DNA of 38,391 nucleotides from an uncultured Ruminococcus sp. (GTDB lineage: Bacteria > Bacillota > Clostridia > Oscillospirales > Ruminococcaceae). The stretch spans positions 1 through 38,391 of the forward strand of contig CACZJT010000004.1 of NCBI GenBank assembly GCA_902781565.1, read 5' to 3'. The notes beneath the pieces are model-generated. The model was not told the DNA's origin and did not search any database. It saw only the letters and a list, made by a program, of their open reading frames with translations. Below are positions 29,095-37,881 of the stretch, piece by piece; the stretch's first letter is position 1, and each line of letters opens with the position of its first letter. Position numbers and translations under genes: made by a program.

Positions 29095-30740
29095 ACGTGT
29101 TTGAGCTGAACAAAGTGAAGCTATCGTATAAGGCTGACGGGAGAGTGTATTCCGTGACGGCGGGGGAGAGCGTTTCAAACAGCAGAGTATCCCTCGATAT
29201 CAGCCGCGAGGGCGACAGGTTCACGGCTTCCGTGACTTCAAAGACTCCCATAGAGCTTTTGAAGCTCTCGACAGAGTTCGCCTGCGGATATCCTGCGGAC
29301 TGCCGCATTTTCTTAAACGGCTATCAGTCCTGGACGGACAGCACAGAGCATACCGCCGACGGCGTAATGACGGGTATAGACCGCATACCCTCGGCGCTCA
29401 ATGACAGGTACACCTTCTCGGCTTACGGGGACTATACATTCGTGAAGTACAGCCGCAGACGAGGCTGTATGCACGGCTTCTCCTACGGGTACATAAGACA
29501 CGGCATAGGGGAGTTCGCGCTCATCGGTTCCCTCAACGAGCGGGAGGGCTTCACGATAATTCGCACCGACACCGAAAAGGGCATCATCACCGCCGAGAAG
29601 GACTGTGCGGGGCTCGAGATGTCGGGCAGGTACGGGGGGATAGCTCTCTGCCTTGCGGAGGGCGGCGAGAACGAGGTCTTTGACAGGTACTTTGAGCTTA
29701 TGGGCATAGAGCCGCCGAAGGCTCAGCCCATACGAGGCTTCACGAGCTGGTACAGGCACTATCAGGACATCAGCGAAACGGTCATCATGAACGACCTGGA
29801 CGGGCTTATTGCTTCGGGGACGGCGGCGGACGTTTTTCAGATAGACGACGGCTACCAGACCGCCGTCGGGGACTGGCTCTCCGTCGATACAGAGAAGTTC
29901 CCCTCGGGAATGAAGACCGTTGCCGACAGCATAAAGGCTCACGGCATGAGAGCGGGCATATGGCTGGCACCCTTTGTATGCGAGGAGGATTCGGAGCTTT
30001 ACAGAAGTGAGCCCGATATGCTCCTGCGGGACGAGCAGGGCAGAGCCGTAAAATGCGGAAACAACTGGAGCGGATTCTATGCTCTCGATATCTATTCCCC
30101 CAAGGTCAGGGAATACGTGCGCAAAGTCATCGGCACGGCGGTGAACGAGTGGGGCTACAGTCTTCTGAAGCTCGATTTCCTTTACGCCGCCTGCGTTATC
30201 CCGCGGAGGGACAAGACCCGCGGACAGGTCATGGCGGAGGCTATGGAGCTTCTGCGGGAATGTGCGGGGAGCGCCGAGATACTGGGCTGCGGAGTGCCCC
30301 TCGCTTCGGCTTTCGGAATGGTGGGATACTGCCGCATAGGTACGGACGTGAGCCTTGACTGGGACGACAAGGCGTATATGCGCCTGCTCCACCGTGAGCG
30401 CCCCAGCACGCGGAACACCATACTCAATTCCGTGTTCCGCCGTCAGCTCTCGGGACGGGCGTTCTTAAACGACCCCGACGTGTACCTGCTCCGTGAGGAC
30501 GAGAACACCATGACCCCTGCGCAGCGGCGCTGTCTTGCGGAGATAAACGTGCTGACGGGCGGGGTGCTTTTCACCTCCGACGACATGGGGAAGTACGGCG
30601 AAGCCCAGCGGGAAATGCTCGCCGACATGGAAGCCCTCTCGGGCGCCGAGATAGCGGCGGCGGAGCTTCGGGGCAGTGAGCTTATCATAACGATAGAAAA
30701 GAATGGCAGGAGCGCCATACGGGTATACGATATGGGCTGA
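29091..30740 (+). CDS. GH36-type alpha-galactosidase (intracellular)
   Basis: Encodes 549 residues without a signal peptide. An N-terminal beta-sandwich (about 1-210) precedes a (beta/alpha)8 barrel. Barrel signatures are GFTSWYRHYQDISE, VFQIDDGYQ, GIWLAPF, the nucleophile Asp at about residue 362 in LLKLDFLYAA and the acid/base Asp at about 419 in CRIGTDVSLDW, as in clan GH-D. The family hydrolyses terminal alpha-1,6-galactosyl residues. It is short for GH36 (many are over 700), matching the compact subgroup. Together with the symporter it forms an import-then-hydrolyse pathway. GAGGAGGA precedes the ATG. Confidence 0.88.
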   Translation: MNVFELNKVKLSYKADGRVYSVTAGESVSNSRVSLDISREGDRFTASVTSKTPIELLKLSTEFACGYPADCRIFLNGYQSWTDSTEHTADGVMTGIDRIPSALNDRYTFSAYGDYTFVKYSRRRGCMHGFSYGYIRHGIGEFALIGSLNEREGFTIIRTDTEKGIITAEKDCAGLEMSGRYGGIALCLAEGGENEVFDRYFELMGIEPPKAQPIRGFTSWYRHYQDISETVIMNDLDGLIASGTAADVFQIDDGYQTAVGDWLSVDTEKFPSGMKTVADSIKAHGMRAGIWLAPFVCEEDSELYRSEPDMLLRDEQGRAVKCGNNWSGFYALDIYSPKVREYVRKVIGTAVNEWGYSLLKLDFLYAACVIPRRDKTRGQVMAEAMELLRECAGSAEILGCGVPLASAFGMVGYCRIGTDVSLDWDDKAYMRLLHRERPSTRNTILNSVFRRQLSGRAFLNDPDVYLLREDENTMTPAQRRCLAEINVLTGGVLFTSDDMGKYGEAQREMLADMEALSGAEIAAAELRGSELIITIEKNGRSAIRVYDMG

Positions 30741-30759
30741 TGATATGGAGGGTGATAAA

Positions 30760-32223
30760 ATGGACAGATCGAGCGTTATTTTCGGTAACAAGATGTCGGC
30801 TCGGGATATTGCGAAAGCCGAAGCCAACAAGAAGAGGTTCATAGACAAGTACGGCGACGATTCGGATAAGACATACCACCTCTCTGCCGCCGACACCCCC
30901 GCCATTGGCGATATCCTCGGGGTGAAGCAACTCGTTATCTCGGAGGAGAGCGGCGCGGAGTTTAACGATAAGAGCCTTGTGGTGGGGAATATCCGCATGG
31001 GCTTCGGGCATTACCGTATCTCTATGGCGATAGCTTCGGCGGCTAAGGCACTGGGCTACGAGCCCTACTGGTTCGACCTCTGTTCCTTCGGCGACACCAC
31101 CTGCGGCAAGGTCATAGCGGGGCAGAACGAGCTGTATTCGCTGGGCTCACGTATGTCCCAGAGCGTTCCGCTGTTCAACAAGCTGGTGTGGGAGCCGCTC
31201 AACAGTGAGGGTTTCCGTCAGCTGTCCTACAACTGCTCCGACCAGAAGGCGGCGGAGCTCATGACCCCCGTTTATGCGGATCTGCCGAAGGATATACCAT
31301 TCGTGGCGGCGCACGTATGGCCCTCGCAGGCGGCGGTACACGCGGGGCTCACCCATGTGGTGAACGCTATCCCCGACAACTGGGCTATGGCTCTGCACCT
31401 CTCCGAGGGAGCCCTCCACACGGTACAGACCCCCTCGGCGTACCTTGCCTACCGGGCACTCAGGGGCATGGACAAGGACAGACAGCTTTCCCCCATGCCC
31501 GAGGATTCCATCGAATATACGGGGCATTACGTGGATCATGAGCTGGTATCTAACATCGAAGCCGACTGCGAAGCCCGCTGCAAGAGAGCCGAAAAGGGCG
31601 GCACTCGGCGCTGGCTCATGTCCGTGGGCGGCGCGGGGGCGCAGAAGGAGATATTCGTGTCGGTCATAAGAAAGCTGCTGCCCTACATCGCAAGGAAGCA
31701 GGCGGCGCTGTTCGTGAACGTGGGCGACCACATGGACGTGTGGAAGGCTATACTCAAGGAGATACCCAAATTGGGGCGCTACACTATGGAGCATTTCAAC
31801 GACTTCGAGGAGACAAAGAGCTTCGTTGAAACGGCTCACAGGGCGAACATCTACGGCATACACGTATTCTGTCACTCGGACATCTTCGCGGCGGTCTACT
31901 CGACCAATCTGCTGATGAGGTGCTCGGACGTGCTGATAACCAAGCCCAGCGAGCTGTCTTTCTACCCCGTTCCCAAGCTGATGATAAAGCGCGTCGGCGG
32001 TCATGAAGCGTGGGGAGCGATACGCTCCGCGGAGGTGGGCGACGGTACATACGAATGCTCCACCCCCGCCGAGACCTGCGCCATGATAGACCTCATGCAG
32101 AACAGCGGCGACATCGTGAAGCGTATGTGCGGGAATATCCTTGCCGCCAAAGCCGCGGGCATATATGACGGCGCATACAAGGTAGTAAAGCTGGCGGCAG
32201 AGGGTCGCACTTTAGCGAAATGA
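30760..32223 (+). CDS. GT-B-like protein of unknown function (possible glycosyltransferase)
   Basis: Encodes 487 residues, soluble. Near residue 75 is NIRMGFGHYRISMAIASAAKALGY, a G-x-G-H-x-R/x-x loop like the N-terminal nucleotide/acceptor loop of MurG/GT28-type GT-B enzymes. Later come WLMSVGGAGAQKE and CSDVLITKPSELSFYPVPKLMIKRVGGHEAWGA, which recall the donor-binding C-terminal half of such enzymes. The overall match is partial and I do not recognise an exact family. GGAGGGTGAT precedes ATG at 30760; the in-frame upstream ATG overlaps the galactosidase. It is the last gene of the operon, so it may act on galactose-containing glycans or lipids. Confidence 0.6.
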   Translation: MDRSSVIFGNKMSARDIAKAEANKKRFIDKYGDDSDKTYHLSAADTPAIGDILGVKQLVISEESGAEFNDKSLVVGNIRMGFGHYRISMAIASAAKALGYEPYWFDLCSFGDTTCGKVIAGQNELYSLGSRMSQSVPLFNKLVWEPLNSEGFRQLSYNCSDQKAAELMTPVYADLPKDIPFVAAHVWPSQAAVHAGLTHVVNAIPDNWAMALHLSEGALHTVQTPSAYLAYRALRGMDKDRQLSPMPEDSIEYTGHYVDHELVSNIEADCEARCKRAEKGGTRRWLMSVGGAGAQKEIFVSVIRKLLPYIARKQAALFVNVGDHMDVWKAILKEIPKLGRYTMEHFNDFEETKSFVETAHRANIYGIHVFCHSDIFAAVYSTNLLMRCSDVLITKPSELSFYPVPKLMIKRVGGHEAWGAIRSAEVGDGTYECSTPAETCAMIDLMQNSGDIVKRMCGNILAAKAAGIYDGAYKVVKLAAEGRTLAK

Positions 32224-32243
32224 AAAAAATTTTTCCCGACCCC

Positions 32244-32272
32244 TTGAAATTCTCTCCGAATAATAGTATAAT
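32244..32272 (+). promoter_or_regulatory. Promoter of the small membrane protein gene
   Basis: TTGAAA (32244-32249), 17 bp, TATAAT (32267-32272), directly after the stop codon of the GT-B-like gene. GGGGGAG precedes the ATG at 32305. Confidence 0.75.
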
Positions 32273-32304
32273 ATAGTAAACGACATCTTTTGGGGGAGCA
32301 TTTT

Positions 32305-32481
32305 ATGGCGAACGGCGGAAAAAACAGGCACCGTATCAGGCTTTGGATAGTCCTGCTGATAGCGGCGGCGGCTATGCTTGTGACTTTCTGTGTCTATATG
32401 TCCGAGACCACCCTCGAGGACGTGCTGGAAAAGGAACGGGGCGAGGGCGTCATAATCACCCATACCGACAGCGAGGAATAG
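32305..32481 (+). CDS. Small single-pass membrane protein
   Basis: Encodes 58 residues: a basic N-terminus (NGGKNRHRIRL), one membrane helix (about residues 13-34, WIVLLIAAAAMLVTFCVYM) and an acidic tail. Orientation is probably N-in by the positive-inside rule. It has its own consensus promoter and a GGGGGAG ribosome binding site, so it is likely a real gene despite its size. I do not recognise a family. It lies between the galactoside operon and nrdD. Confidence 0.65.
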   Translation: MANGGKNRHRIRLWIVLLIAAAAMLVTFCVYMSETTLEDVLEKERGEGVIITHTDSEE

Positions 32482-32532
32482 CCTTTGTGCATAACGCCTA
32501 AATTTTCCATGCGGTATTGTATAAAACGCAGA

Positions 32533-32561
32533 TTGACAAAATCCGCAAAATACTATATACT
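32533..32561 (+). promoter_or_regulatory. Promoter of nrdD
   Basis: TTGACA (32533-32538), 17 bp, TATACT (32556-32561). The -10 box is inside the first NrdR-box-like site (32550-32565). Confidence 0.8.
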
Positions 32562-32597
32562 TGAATACAGCGACTAAGCGACCACTATATCTTGTGG
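32550..32597. promoter_or_regulatory. Two NrdR-box-like operators upstream of nrdD
   Basis: Compared with the NrdR-box consensus ACACTATATATTGTGT, site 2 (32582-32597, CCACTATATCTTGTGG) matches at 13 of 16 positions and site 1 (32550-32565, ATACTATATACTTGAA) at 10 of 16. The two sites start exactly 32 bp apart, three helical turns, as known for cooperative NrdR binding. They overlap the -10 box and the early transcript of nrdD. No nrdR gene is in the window. Confidence 0.75.
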
Positions 32598-32605
32598 TCG
32601 TTTTT
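32579..32605 (+). terminator. Hairpin plus T5 just after the nrdD transcription start
   Basis: CGACCAC (32579-32585) pairs with GTGGTCG (32594-32600) and TTTTT follows (32601-32605). It has the form of an intrinsic terminator only about 12-40 nt after the expected start of transcription, over 100 bp before the nrdD ATG. It coincides with NrdR site 2, so it may be only an operator palindrome, or may double as an attenuator. Confidence 0.5.
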
Positions 32606-32714
32606 CGCACAATTATGAATATGTTTGTTATACTCCCTTCTATACTAACTCCTATAATATCTTCGCACATAGTCGGATTTAGAATAAAGGCGAGTATATT
32701 CGGAGGTTTGACTG

Positions 32715-34961
32715 ATGATAGTAAAGATCAAAAAGCGCGACGGAAGGCTCGTGACGTTCAACATCGAGAAGATCGCAAACGCCATATTCAAGGCGGCTCA
32801 GTCGGTGGGCGGCGAGAATTACGAGGAATCCTTGCAGCTTGCGGGCAAGGTCGGCGACCTGCTCATGGAGCGCGGGCTCACTAACCCTACCGTCGAGGAG
32901 ATACAGGACTGCGTGGAAAAGGTGCTCATAGAAGAGGGTCACGCTTCCACCGCGAAATCCTATATACTCTACCGCTCCGAGCGCACCCGCGCAAGAGAGA
33001 TGAATACAAGGCTCATGAAGGTATACGAAGACCTCACCTTCAAGTCCGCCAAGGATAACGACCTGAAACGCGAGAACGCCAATATCGACGGAGATACCGC
33101 TATGGGCACCATGCTCAAATACGGCTCCGTGGGTGCTAAGGAGTTCTACGAGATGTACGTGCTGGACAAGAAGCACGCGCAGGCTCACGCAGACGGCTTT
33201 ATCCATATCCACGACCTCGACTTCTACACCCTCACCACCACCTGCACGCAGATAGACCTCACCAAGCTGTTCAACAAGGGCTTCTCGACGGGTCACGGCT
33301 ACCTCCGCACCCCGAACGATATCTCCAGCTACGCGGCGCTCGCCTGCATAGCGATACAGTCCAATCAGAACGACCAGCACGGCGGTCAGTCCATACCCAA
33401 GTTCGATTACGACATGGCTGAGGGCGTGAAAAAGACCTTCGCGCACCGCTACAGGGACAATATCCACCGCGCACTGGCGCTTATAGCGAACCTCTCCGAT
33501 TCACGCGAGATAAGCGCCAAGATAGAGGAGCGCATAAAGAAAGAGCTGGGCGTTCAGCCCACGCTCGCCAACGACAACGGCTACACCGAGGCGGAGCATG
33601 AGTACCTGCTCGCCTTCGCCGATGAAGCCACTGTCAATAAAATACAGCGCTTCGCCTACAAGACCTCCGTTGATGAGACCGACCGCGCCACCTATCAGGC
33701 TATGGAAGCCCTCGTCCACAACCTCAACACCATGAACTCCCGTGCGGGTGCCCAGACGCCGTTCTCCTCCATAAACTACGGCACCGATACCTCCATCGAG
33801 GGCAGAATGGTCATAAAGAACATACTGCTCGCCACCGAAGCGGGTCTCGGCAACGGCGAAACGCCCATATTCCCAATACATATCTTCAAGGTCAAGGAGG
33901 GCGTGAACTACAACATCGAGGACCCGAACTACGATCTGTTCAAGCTCGCCTGCCGCGTTTCGGCAAAGCGGCTGTTCCCGAACTTCTCCTTCATCGACGC
34001 ACCCTTCAACAAGCAGTATTACAAGGCGGGCGACCCCAACACCGAGATAGCCTACATGGGCTGCCGCACCCGCGTTATCGGCAACGTTTACGACCCCACC
34101 CGCGAGATCGTCACGGGGCGCGGAAATCTTTCCTTCACGACCATAAACCTCCCGAGACTCGGCATACTCGCGGAGCATGACATTAACAAATTCTACGGAC
34201 TGCTCGATAAGTACATGGACCTCTGCATAGACCAGCTCCTGCACCGCTTCAAGATACAGTCCGAGAAGCGCGTCCGCAATTTCCCCTTCCTCATGGGTCA
34301 GGGCATATGGATAGACAGCGATAAGCTCACCGCCGATGACACGGTTGGCGAGGTGCTTCGTCACGGCACGCTCTCGGTGGGCTTCATCGGGCTTGCGGAG
34401 TGTCTTGTGGCTCTTACGGGCAAGCACCACGGCGAGGACGAGGAGTCCCGCAAGCTGGGTCTTGAGATAATCGGCAGAATGAGAAAGCGCATGGACGAGG
34501 AGTCTCAGAAACGCACCCTCAATTTCTCGCTGCTTGCCACCCCCGCGGAGGGTCTTTCGGGACGCTTCGTGAAGATAGATAAGCAGAAATTCGGCGAGAT
34601 AAAGGGCGTCACCGACCGCGATTACTACACCAATTCCTTCCATATCCCCGTATATTTCCCTATAAACGCCTACAAGAAGATAGAGCTCGAAGCGCCCTAT
34701 CATGCCCTCACCAACGCGGGACACATCAGCTATGTTGAGCTTGACGGCGACCCGCTGAACAACCTCCCTGCCTTTGAGAAGATAATCCGCTTCATGAAGG
34801 AGCAGGGCATAGGCTACGGCTCGATAAACCACCCCGTAGACCGCGACCCTATCTGCGGCTACACGGGCATAATCGGCGACAAATGCCCCCGCTGCGGACG
34901 CACCGAAGCGGAGCACAACCGCGTCGCCCACGAACGCCTGCGCCGCATATGCTGCGACTGA
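32715..34961 (+). CDS. nrdD: Anaerobic (class III) ribonucleoside-triphosphate reductase, C-terminally truncated
   Basis: Encodes 748 residues. The N-terminal ATP-cone (KRDGRLVTFNIEKIANAIFKA, about 1-95) is the allosteric site. The large barrel domain follows with the usual HDLDFYTLTTTCTQID, NDQHGGQSIPKFDYDMA and GCRTRV. Near the C-terminus is the four-Cys zinc site (CGYTGIIGDKCPRCG). Normally a short spacer then leads to RRI(T/C)GYLVG... with the glycyl-radical Gly and about 20 more residues. Here the protein reads ...HERLRRICCD and stops, so the radical Gly is absent and no frame downstream restores it. As encoded it should not be active alone. No nrdG is nearby. GGAGG precedes the ATG. Confidence 0.88.
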   Translation: MIVKIKKRDGRLVTFNIEKIANAIFKAAQSVGGENYEESLQLAGKVGDLLMERGLTNPTVEEIQDCVEKVLIEEGHASTAKSYILYRSERTRAREMNTRLMKVYEDLTFKSAKDNDLKRENANIDGDTAMGTMLKYGSVGAKEFYEMYVLDKKHAQAHADGFIHIHDLDFYTLTTTCTQIDLTKLFNKGFSTGHGYLRTPNDISSYAALACIAIQSNQNDQHGGQSIPKFDYDMAEGVKKTFAHRYRDNIHRALALIANLSDSREISAKIEERIKKELGVQPTLANDNGYTEAEHEYLLAFADEATVNKIQRFAYKTSVDETDRATYQAMEALVHNLNTMNSRAGAQTPFSSINYGTDTSIEGRMVIKNILLATEAGLGNGETPIFPIHIFKVKEGVNYNIEDPNYDLFKLACRVSAKRLFPNFSFIDAPFNKQYYKAGDPNTEIAYMGCRTRVIGNVYDPTREIVTGRGNLSFTTINLPRLGILAEHDINKFYGLLDKYMDLCIDQLLHRFKIQSEKRVRNFPFLMGQGIWIDSDKLTADDTVGEVLRHGTLSVGFIGLAECLVALTGKHHGEDEESRKLGLEIIGRMRKRMDEESQKRTLNFSLLATPAEGLSGRFVKIDKQKFGEIKGVTDRDYYTNSFHIPVYFPINAYKKIELEAPYHALTNAGHISYVELDGDPLNNLPAFEKIIRFMKEQGIGYGSINHPVDRDPICGYTGIIGDKCPRCGRTEAEHNRVAHERLRRICCD

Positions 34962-34977
34962 CGCTCAATTGGGGAAT

Positions 34978-34994
34978 ATCGGAATGATGAATTA
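34978..34994. repeat. MITE-end-like sequence just after nrdD
   Basis: ATCGGAATGATGAATTA matches the right inner end of the element 17759-17900 (TTCGGAATTATGAATTA) at 15 of 17 positions. It starts 17 bp after the early nrdD stop. It may be a trace of the event that removed the nrdD 3' end. Confidence 0.4.
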
Positions 34995-35001
34995 AAAAAC
35001 G

Positions 35002-35031
35002 AAAGGGGCTGCCTTTGCGGGCAGCCCTTTT
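35002..35031. terminator. Bidirectional intrinsic terminator between nrdD and the secreted protein gene
   Basis: GGGCTGCC (35006-35013) pairs with GGCAGCCC (35020-35027), flanked by AAA on the left and TTTT on the right, so it can end transcription from both converging genes. The rest of 34962-35088 shows only AT-rich, MITE-end-like sequence. Confidence 0.85.
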
Positions 35032-35088
35032 ACTATGGAGAAAATTGAATAATGAAAATGAATGAGTTGTGAGCTTATTTTGTGAGGC

Positions 35089-37833
35089 TTATTTTGTGGT
35101 AAGGGTGTAGGTGCTGCTCCATGCGCCGTACTTTTTCAGTGTGCCCGTCTTGTTGCGTGAGTAGGCGCGTATGCGGAACTTGTAGGAGGTGCCGCTTTCA
35201 AGCCCCTTTACCGTCGCGTAGGTCGCGGAAGAACCTGCGGTCTTTACGGTCTCCCAGCTGTCGGTATCGGCATTGTACATCTGCACTTCGTAGCCCGTGC
35301 AGGTCACCTTGTCCCATGTCAGCTTGATGGCGCTCGACGATCTTGCGTACTTGGTAGCCTTGACTGTAAGCGGCTTGGTCAGACCCTTGCCCGCGTTCGA
35401 GGTCTCGCCCCAGATAACGGTATCGCCGTCTTTTCTGTATGCTCTCACCTTGTATTTGTATATGGTCGAAGCCTCAAGTCCCGTGTCGGTGAAGCTGAGT
35501 TCATCGGCGCTGACAGTGCCTACGGCGGTGTAATTGCCCGTGGACTTGTTGTAGCGGTATATCCTGTAGCCGTCCGCATTCTCGACCGCCTTCCAGCTTA
35601 TGCGCAGCTTGCTCGCCGAGGAAGCGTAGGTCGTGAGCGTTACCTTATCGGGCGCTGTGACTTCGGCTTCCGCCTGCTTTTCGAGGACGTTTATCGTCAC
35701 CTGTGCCGAAGCGCTCTTGTACTGCATGGACTCGGGAGCTGTGACGGTTATGGTAGCCGTTCCCGCGCCTACGATCGTAACTTTGCCCGTGCTGGAAACG
35801 CTTACCACATTGCTGTCCGAGGACTCGAACATATACCAGGTGTTCGCCGCAGTTGAGCTTACCGAGAGGTCGAAAGGCTCGTCGCCTACCGTCTTATCGG
35901 CGACTGCCGCGACCGTAACGGTCTGCTCCTGCTGTGTGAACTGCTGACGTCCGCCGCCCTGACCGCCGGGGAAGCCGCCCTGATTCATGGCGCCCTCTGT
36001 AAGCGTAGCCGTACCCGAAGCCGTGCCGTTAAGGTAGAGGGTGTATGTCTCGGAGCTGTCCAGCTTATCGGAAGCAAGCACGATGTGGTTCGCGCTCTTC
36101 ACGCCCGTTCCCGAATAAACGGTGTTGCCCTGACTGTCCTTTATCTCTATCTTTGTGCCTGCGGTGATGTTCACAGCCGAAGCGGTATTACCCGCGTTCA
36201 TCTGCTGAGCCTCGCCCTCGGGCATGGCGGGAGGTGTGCCGTCGGCATTCTGCTGAGCCTCGCCCTCGGGCATAGCGGGAGCTGTGCCGTCCGTGTTCTG
36301 TGCCGTACCGTCGGGAGGTGTGGGCTGAGTACCGTCGGCGTTCTGCTGACCTCCGTTAAAGCCGCCCATGCCGCCCTGACCGAAGGCGATGTAGCTCCCC
36401 GATGTGGGGGCGGTAGCCATCTGACCGTAGCCTATGCCTATGACGGTACCGCCCGTGTATGTGAAGGAATTGTTGCTGTCGCCGTAGTCAAGCGCCGCAT
36501 TGCCGCCGTTCGGAGCGCCGAACACCTCGGTATAGCCGCCGCTCACGGTCATGTTGCCGTTTGAATCAAGACCGTCGCCGTCCGCGTTCACGTACCAGTT
36601 CCCGCCAAGGACGTTCAGCTCGAAGGTGTAGTTGGAGAGGTCGCTGTTAGCGGCGTTCACGCCGTCCTCGGAGGTGCGGATATTGCCGCTTCCCGAGCAG
36701 AGGTTTATCTTTGCGCCCTCTATGCCCTCGACTGCGGTGGTCACGGTGATATCGGGGTCGGCTGTGCCGTCCTCGCTGCCGATGTTCAGCAGGTAGTCGG
36801 AGTGTATGCCGTCGTCGCCCGAGGATATATCGAGCTTACCGCCCGTGATGCTCACAGTCTCGGAGCCTTCTGTACCGTTGAGATGGATACCGTCATCTGC
36901 GGCGTCTATCTTGATATCGCCGCCCGAAATTGTGATGAAGCTGTCGGACTTTATGCCCTTTGCGGAGATGTCTGCGGCTTCTATGGTCTTGTTGTTCTTA
37001 TATCCGCCCGAGGTGGTGATATCAGCTGTACCGCCCGTCATGGTGAAGCCCTTGTCAGCCTGAATGCCGTCCTCGCCGCTGACGATATTGAGCGAGCCGC
37101 CGTTCACGGTGACAGTGCCTGCGGATTCGGTGTCGTCCTCATCGGGGGAGGCTTTCAGACCGTCCCCGTCGGAAGTCAGGTTCACAGTGCCGCCGTTTAC
37201 GGTAACGCTGCCGTCGCTCGAAAGGGCGTTGCTCGCAGCGCTCACATTAAGGGTAAGGCTGTCCGAAGCCGACTCTCCCACGATGATAGAAGCAGTCTCA
37301 CCGCCCTTGATACCGTTCTTGCAGGCGGAGCCGTCGGCGGTGAGAGTACCCGAGCCCGTGAAGGTCACGCTTGCCGCGCTCTTGACCTTGACCGCCGCGC
37401 CCTCGAAGGCGTCTGCTGTTGCTTCATCGGTCGAGCTTTCGTTTGCGGGGTCTTCCGCATCGGTGAGTACGTTAGTGCCTGTCACCGCAACGACAGCCGA
37501 AGTGCCCTTGCCCACGGTCAGCGGAGCGGTCTCCGAAGAGGTGAGCTTAATGTCGTTCAGGATGAGGGTCACGCCCTCGGTGCCTTTCTTTATAGTGATA
37601 CTGCCCTCGGCGCACTCGCCCGTGACGGTGTAGGTACCGGCTTCATTTATGGTAAGGGAAGTACCGTCTATCTTGTAGCCCGAGCCGTCGCTTGGGGCTG
37701 TGATACCATTGTCCGAGAATGTGAAAGTATTCGAGCTGTCCTCGTCAGCCGAAACGGTGAAGCTCACCGCACCCATGAGCATAACTGCCGCCGCCGCCGC
37801 GCTTACTGTCCTTGATACTATCCTTGCTTTCAT
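35089..37833 (-). CDS. Secreted Cthe_2159-type carbohydrate-binding beta-helix protein with Ig-like and two FN3 domains
   Basis: Encodes 914 residues. A signal peptide (SAAAAAVMLMGAVSFTVSADE) is followed by a long beta-helix region (about 40-480) with recurring turns such as GIKGGETASIIVG, DGDGLKASPDEDD, GEDGIQADKGFTMTGG and ADDGIHLNG; this matches the Cthe_2159 carbohydrate-binding, Ca2+-binding family. Then come a Gly/Gln/Pro-rich linker with 16-residue repeats (ADGTPPAMPEGEAQQ), a Big-type Ig-like domain (about 640-720) and two fibronectin type III domains to the end. No anchor is visible, so it is probably released or held by binding to polysaccharide. GGAGG precedes the ATG. Confidence 0.85.
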   Translation of the reverse strand: MKARIVSRTVSAAAAAVMLMGAVSFTVSADEDSSNTFTFSDNGITAPSDGSGYKIDGTSLTINEAGTYTVTGECAEGSITIKKGTEGVTLILNDIKLTSSETAPLTVGKGTSAVVAVTGTNVLTDAEDPANESSTDEATADAFEGAAVKVKSAASVTFTGSGTLTADGSACKNGIKGGETASIIVGESASDSLTLNVSAASNALSSDGSVTVNGGTVNLTSDGDGLKASPDEDDTESAGTVTVNGGSLNIVSGEDGIQADKGFTMTGGTADITTSGGYKNNKTIEAADISAKGIKSDSFITISGGDIKIDAADDGIHLNGTEGSETVSITGGKLDISSGDDGIHSDYLLNIGSEDGTADPDITVTTAVEGIEGAKINLCSGSGNIRTSEDGVNAANSDLSNYTFELNVLGGNWYVNADGDGLDSNGNMTVSGGYTEVFGAPNGGNAALDYGDSNNSFTYTGGTVIGIGYGQMATAPTSGSYIAFGQGGMGGFNGGQQNADGTQPTPPDGTAQNTDGTAPAMPEGEAQQNADGTPPAMPEGEAQQMNAGNTASAVNITAGTKIEIKDSQGNTVYSGTGVKSANHIVLASDKLDSSETYTLYLNGTASGTATLTEGAMNQGGFPGGQGGGRQQFTQQEQTVTVAAVADKTVGDEPFDLSVSSTAANTWYMFESSDSNVVSVSSTGKVTIVGAGTATITVTAPESMQYKSASAQVTINVLEKQAEAEVTAPDKVTLTTYASSASKLRISWKAVENADGYRIYRYNKSTGNYTAVGTVSADELSFTDTGLEASTIYKYKVRAYRKDGDTVIWGETSNAGKGLTKPLTVKATKYARSSSAIKLTWDKVTCTGYEVQMYNADTDSWETVKTAGSSATYATVKGLESGTSYKFRIRAYSRNKTGTLKKYGAWSSTYTLTTK
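36205..36348. repeat. 48-bp tandem repeat in the linker of the secreted protein
   Basis: CTGAGCCTCGCCCTCGGGCA begins at 36205 and again at 36253, exactly 48 bp (16 codons) later, with few differences. A third, diverged unit follows to about 36348. Each encodes a version of ADGTxPxMPEGEAQQN. The copy number may vary between strains. Confidence 0.7.
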
Positions 37834-37881
37834 ATGATATTCCTCCTTCGGAGTTTTGCTCCGTGTTTTGTTTTATCTTAC

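Noticed and set aside
33501-34931. 476-codon minus-strand frame opposite nrdD
   Set aside because: nrdD on the plus strand is unmistakable. The antisense frame shows no family signature.
34959-35000. A frameshift that would restore the NrdD glycyl-radical end
   Set aside because: I read all three forward frames after RRI and found no GYLVG-like continuation, so a simple one-base error does not explain the missing end.
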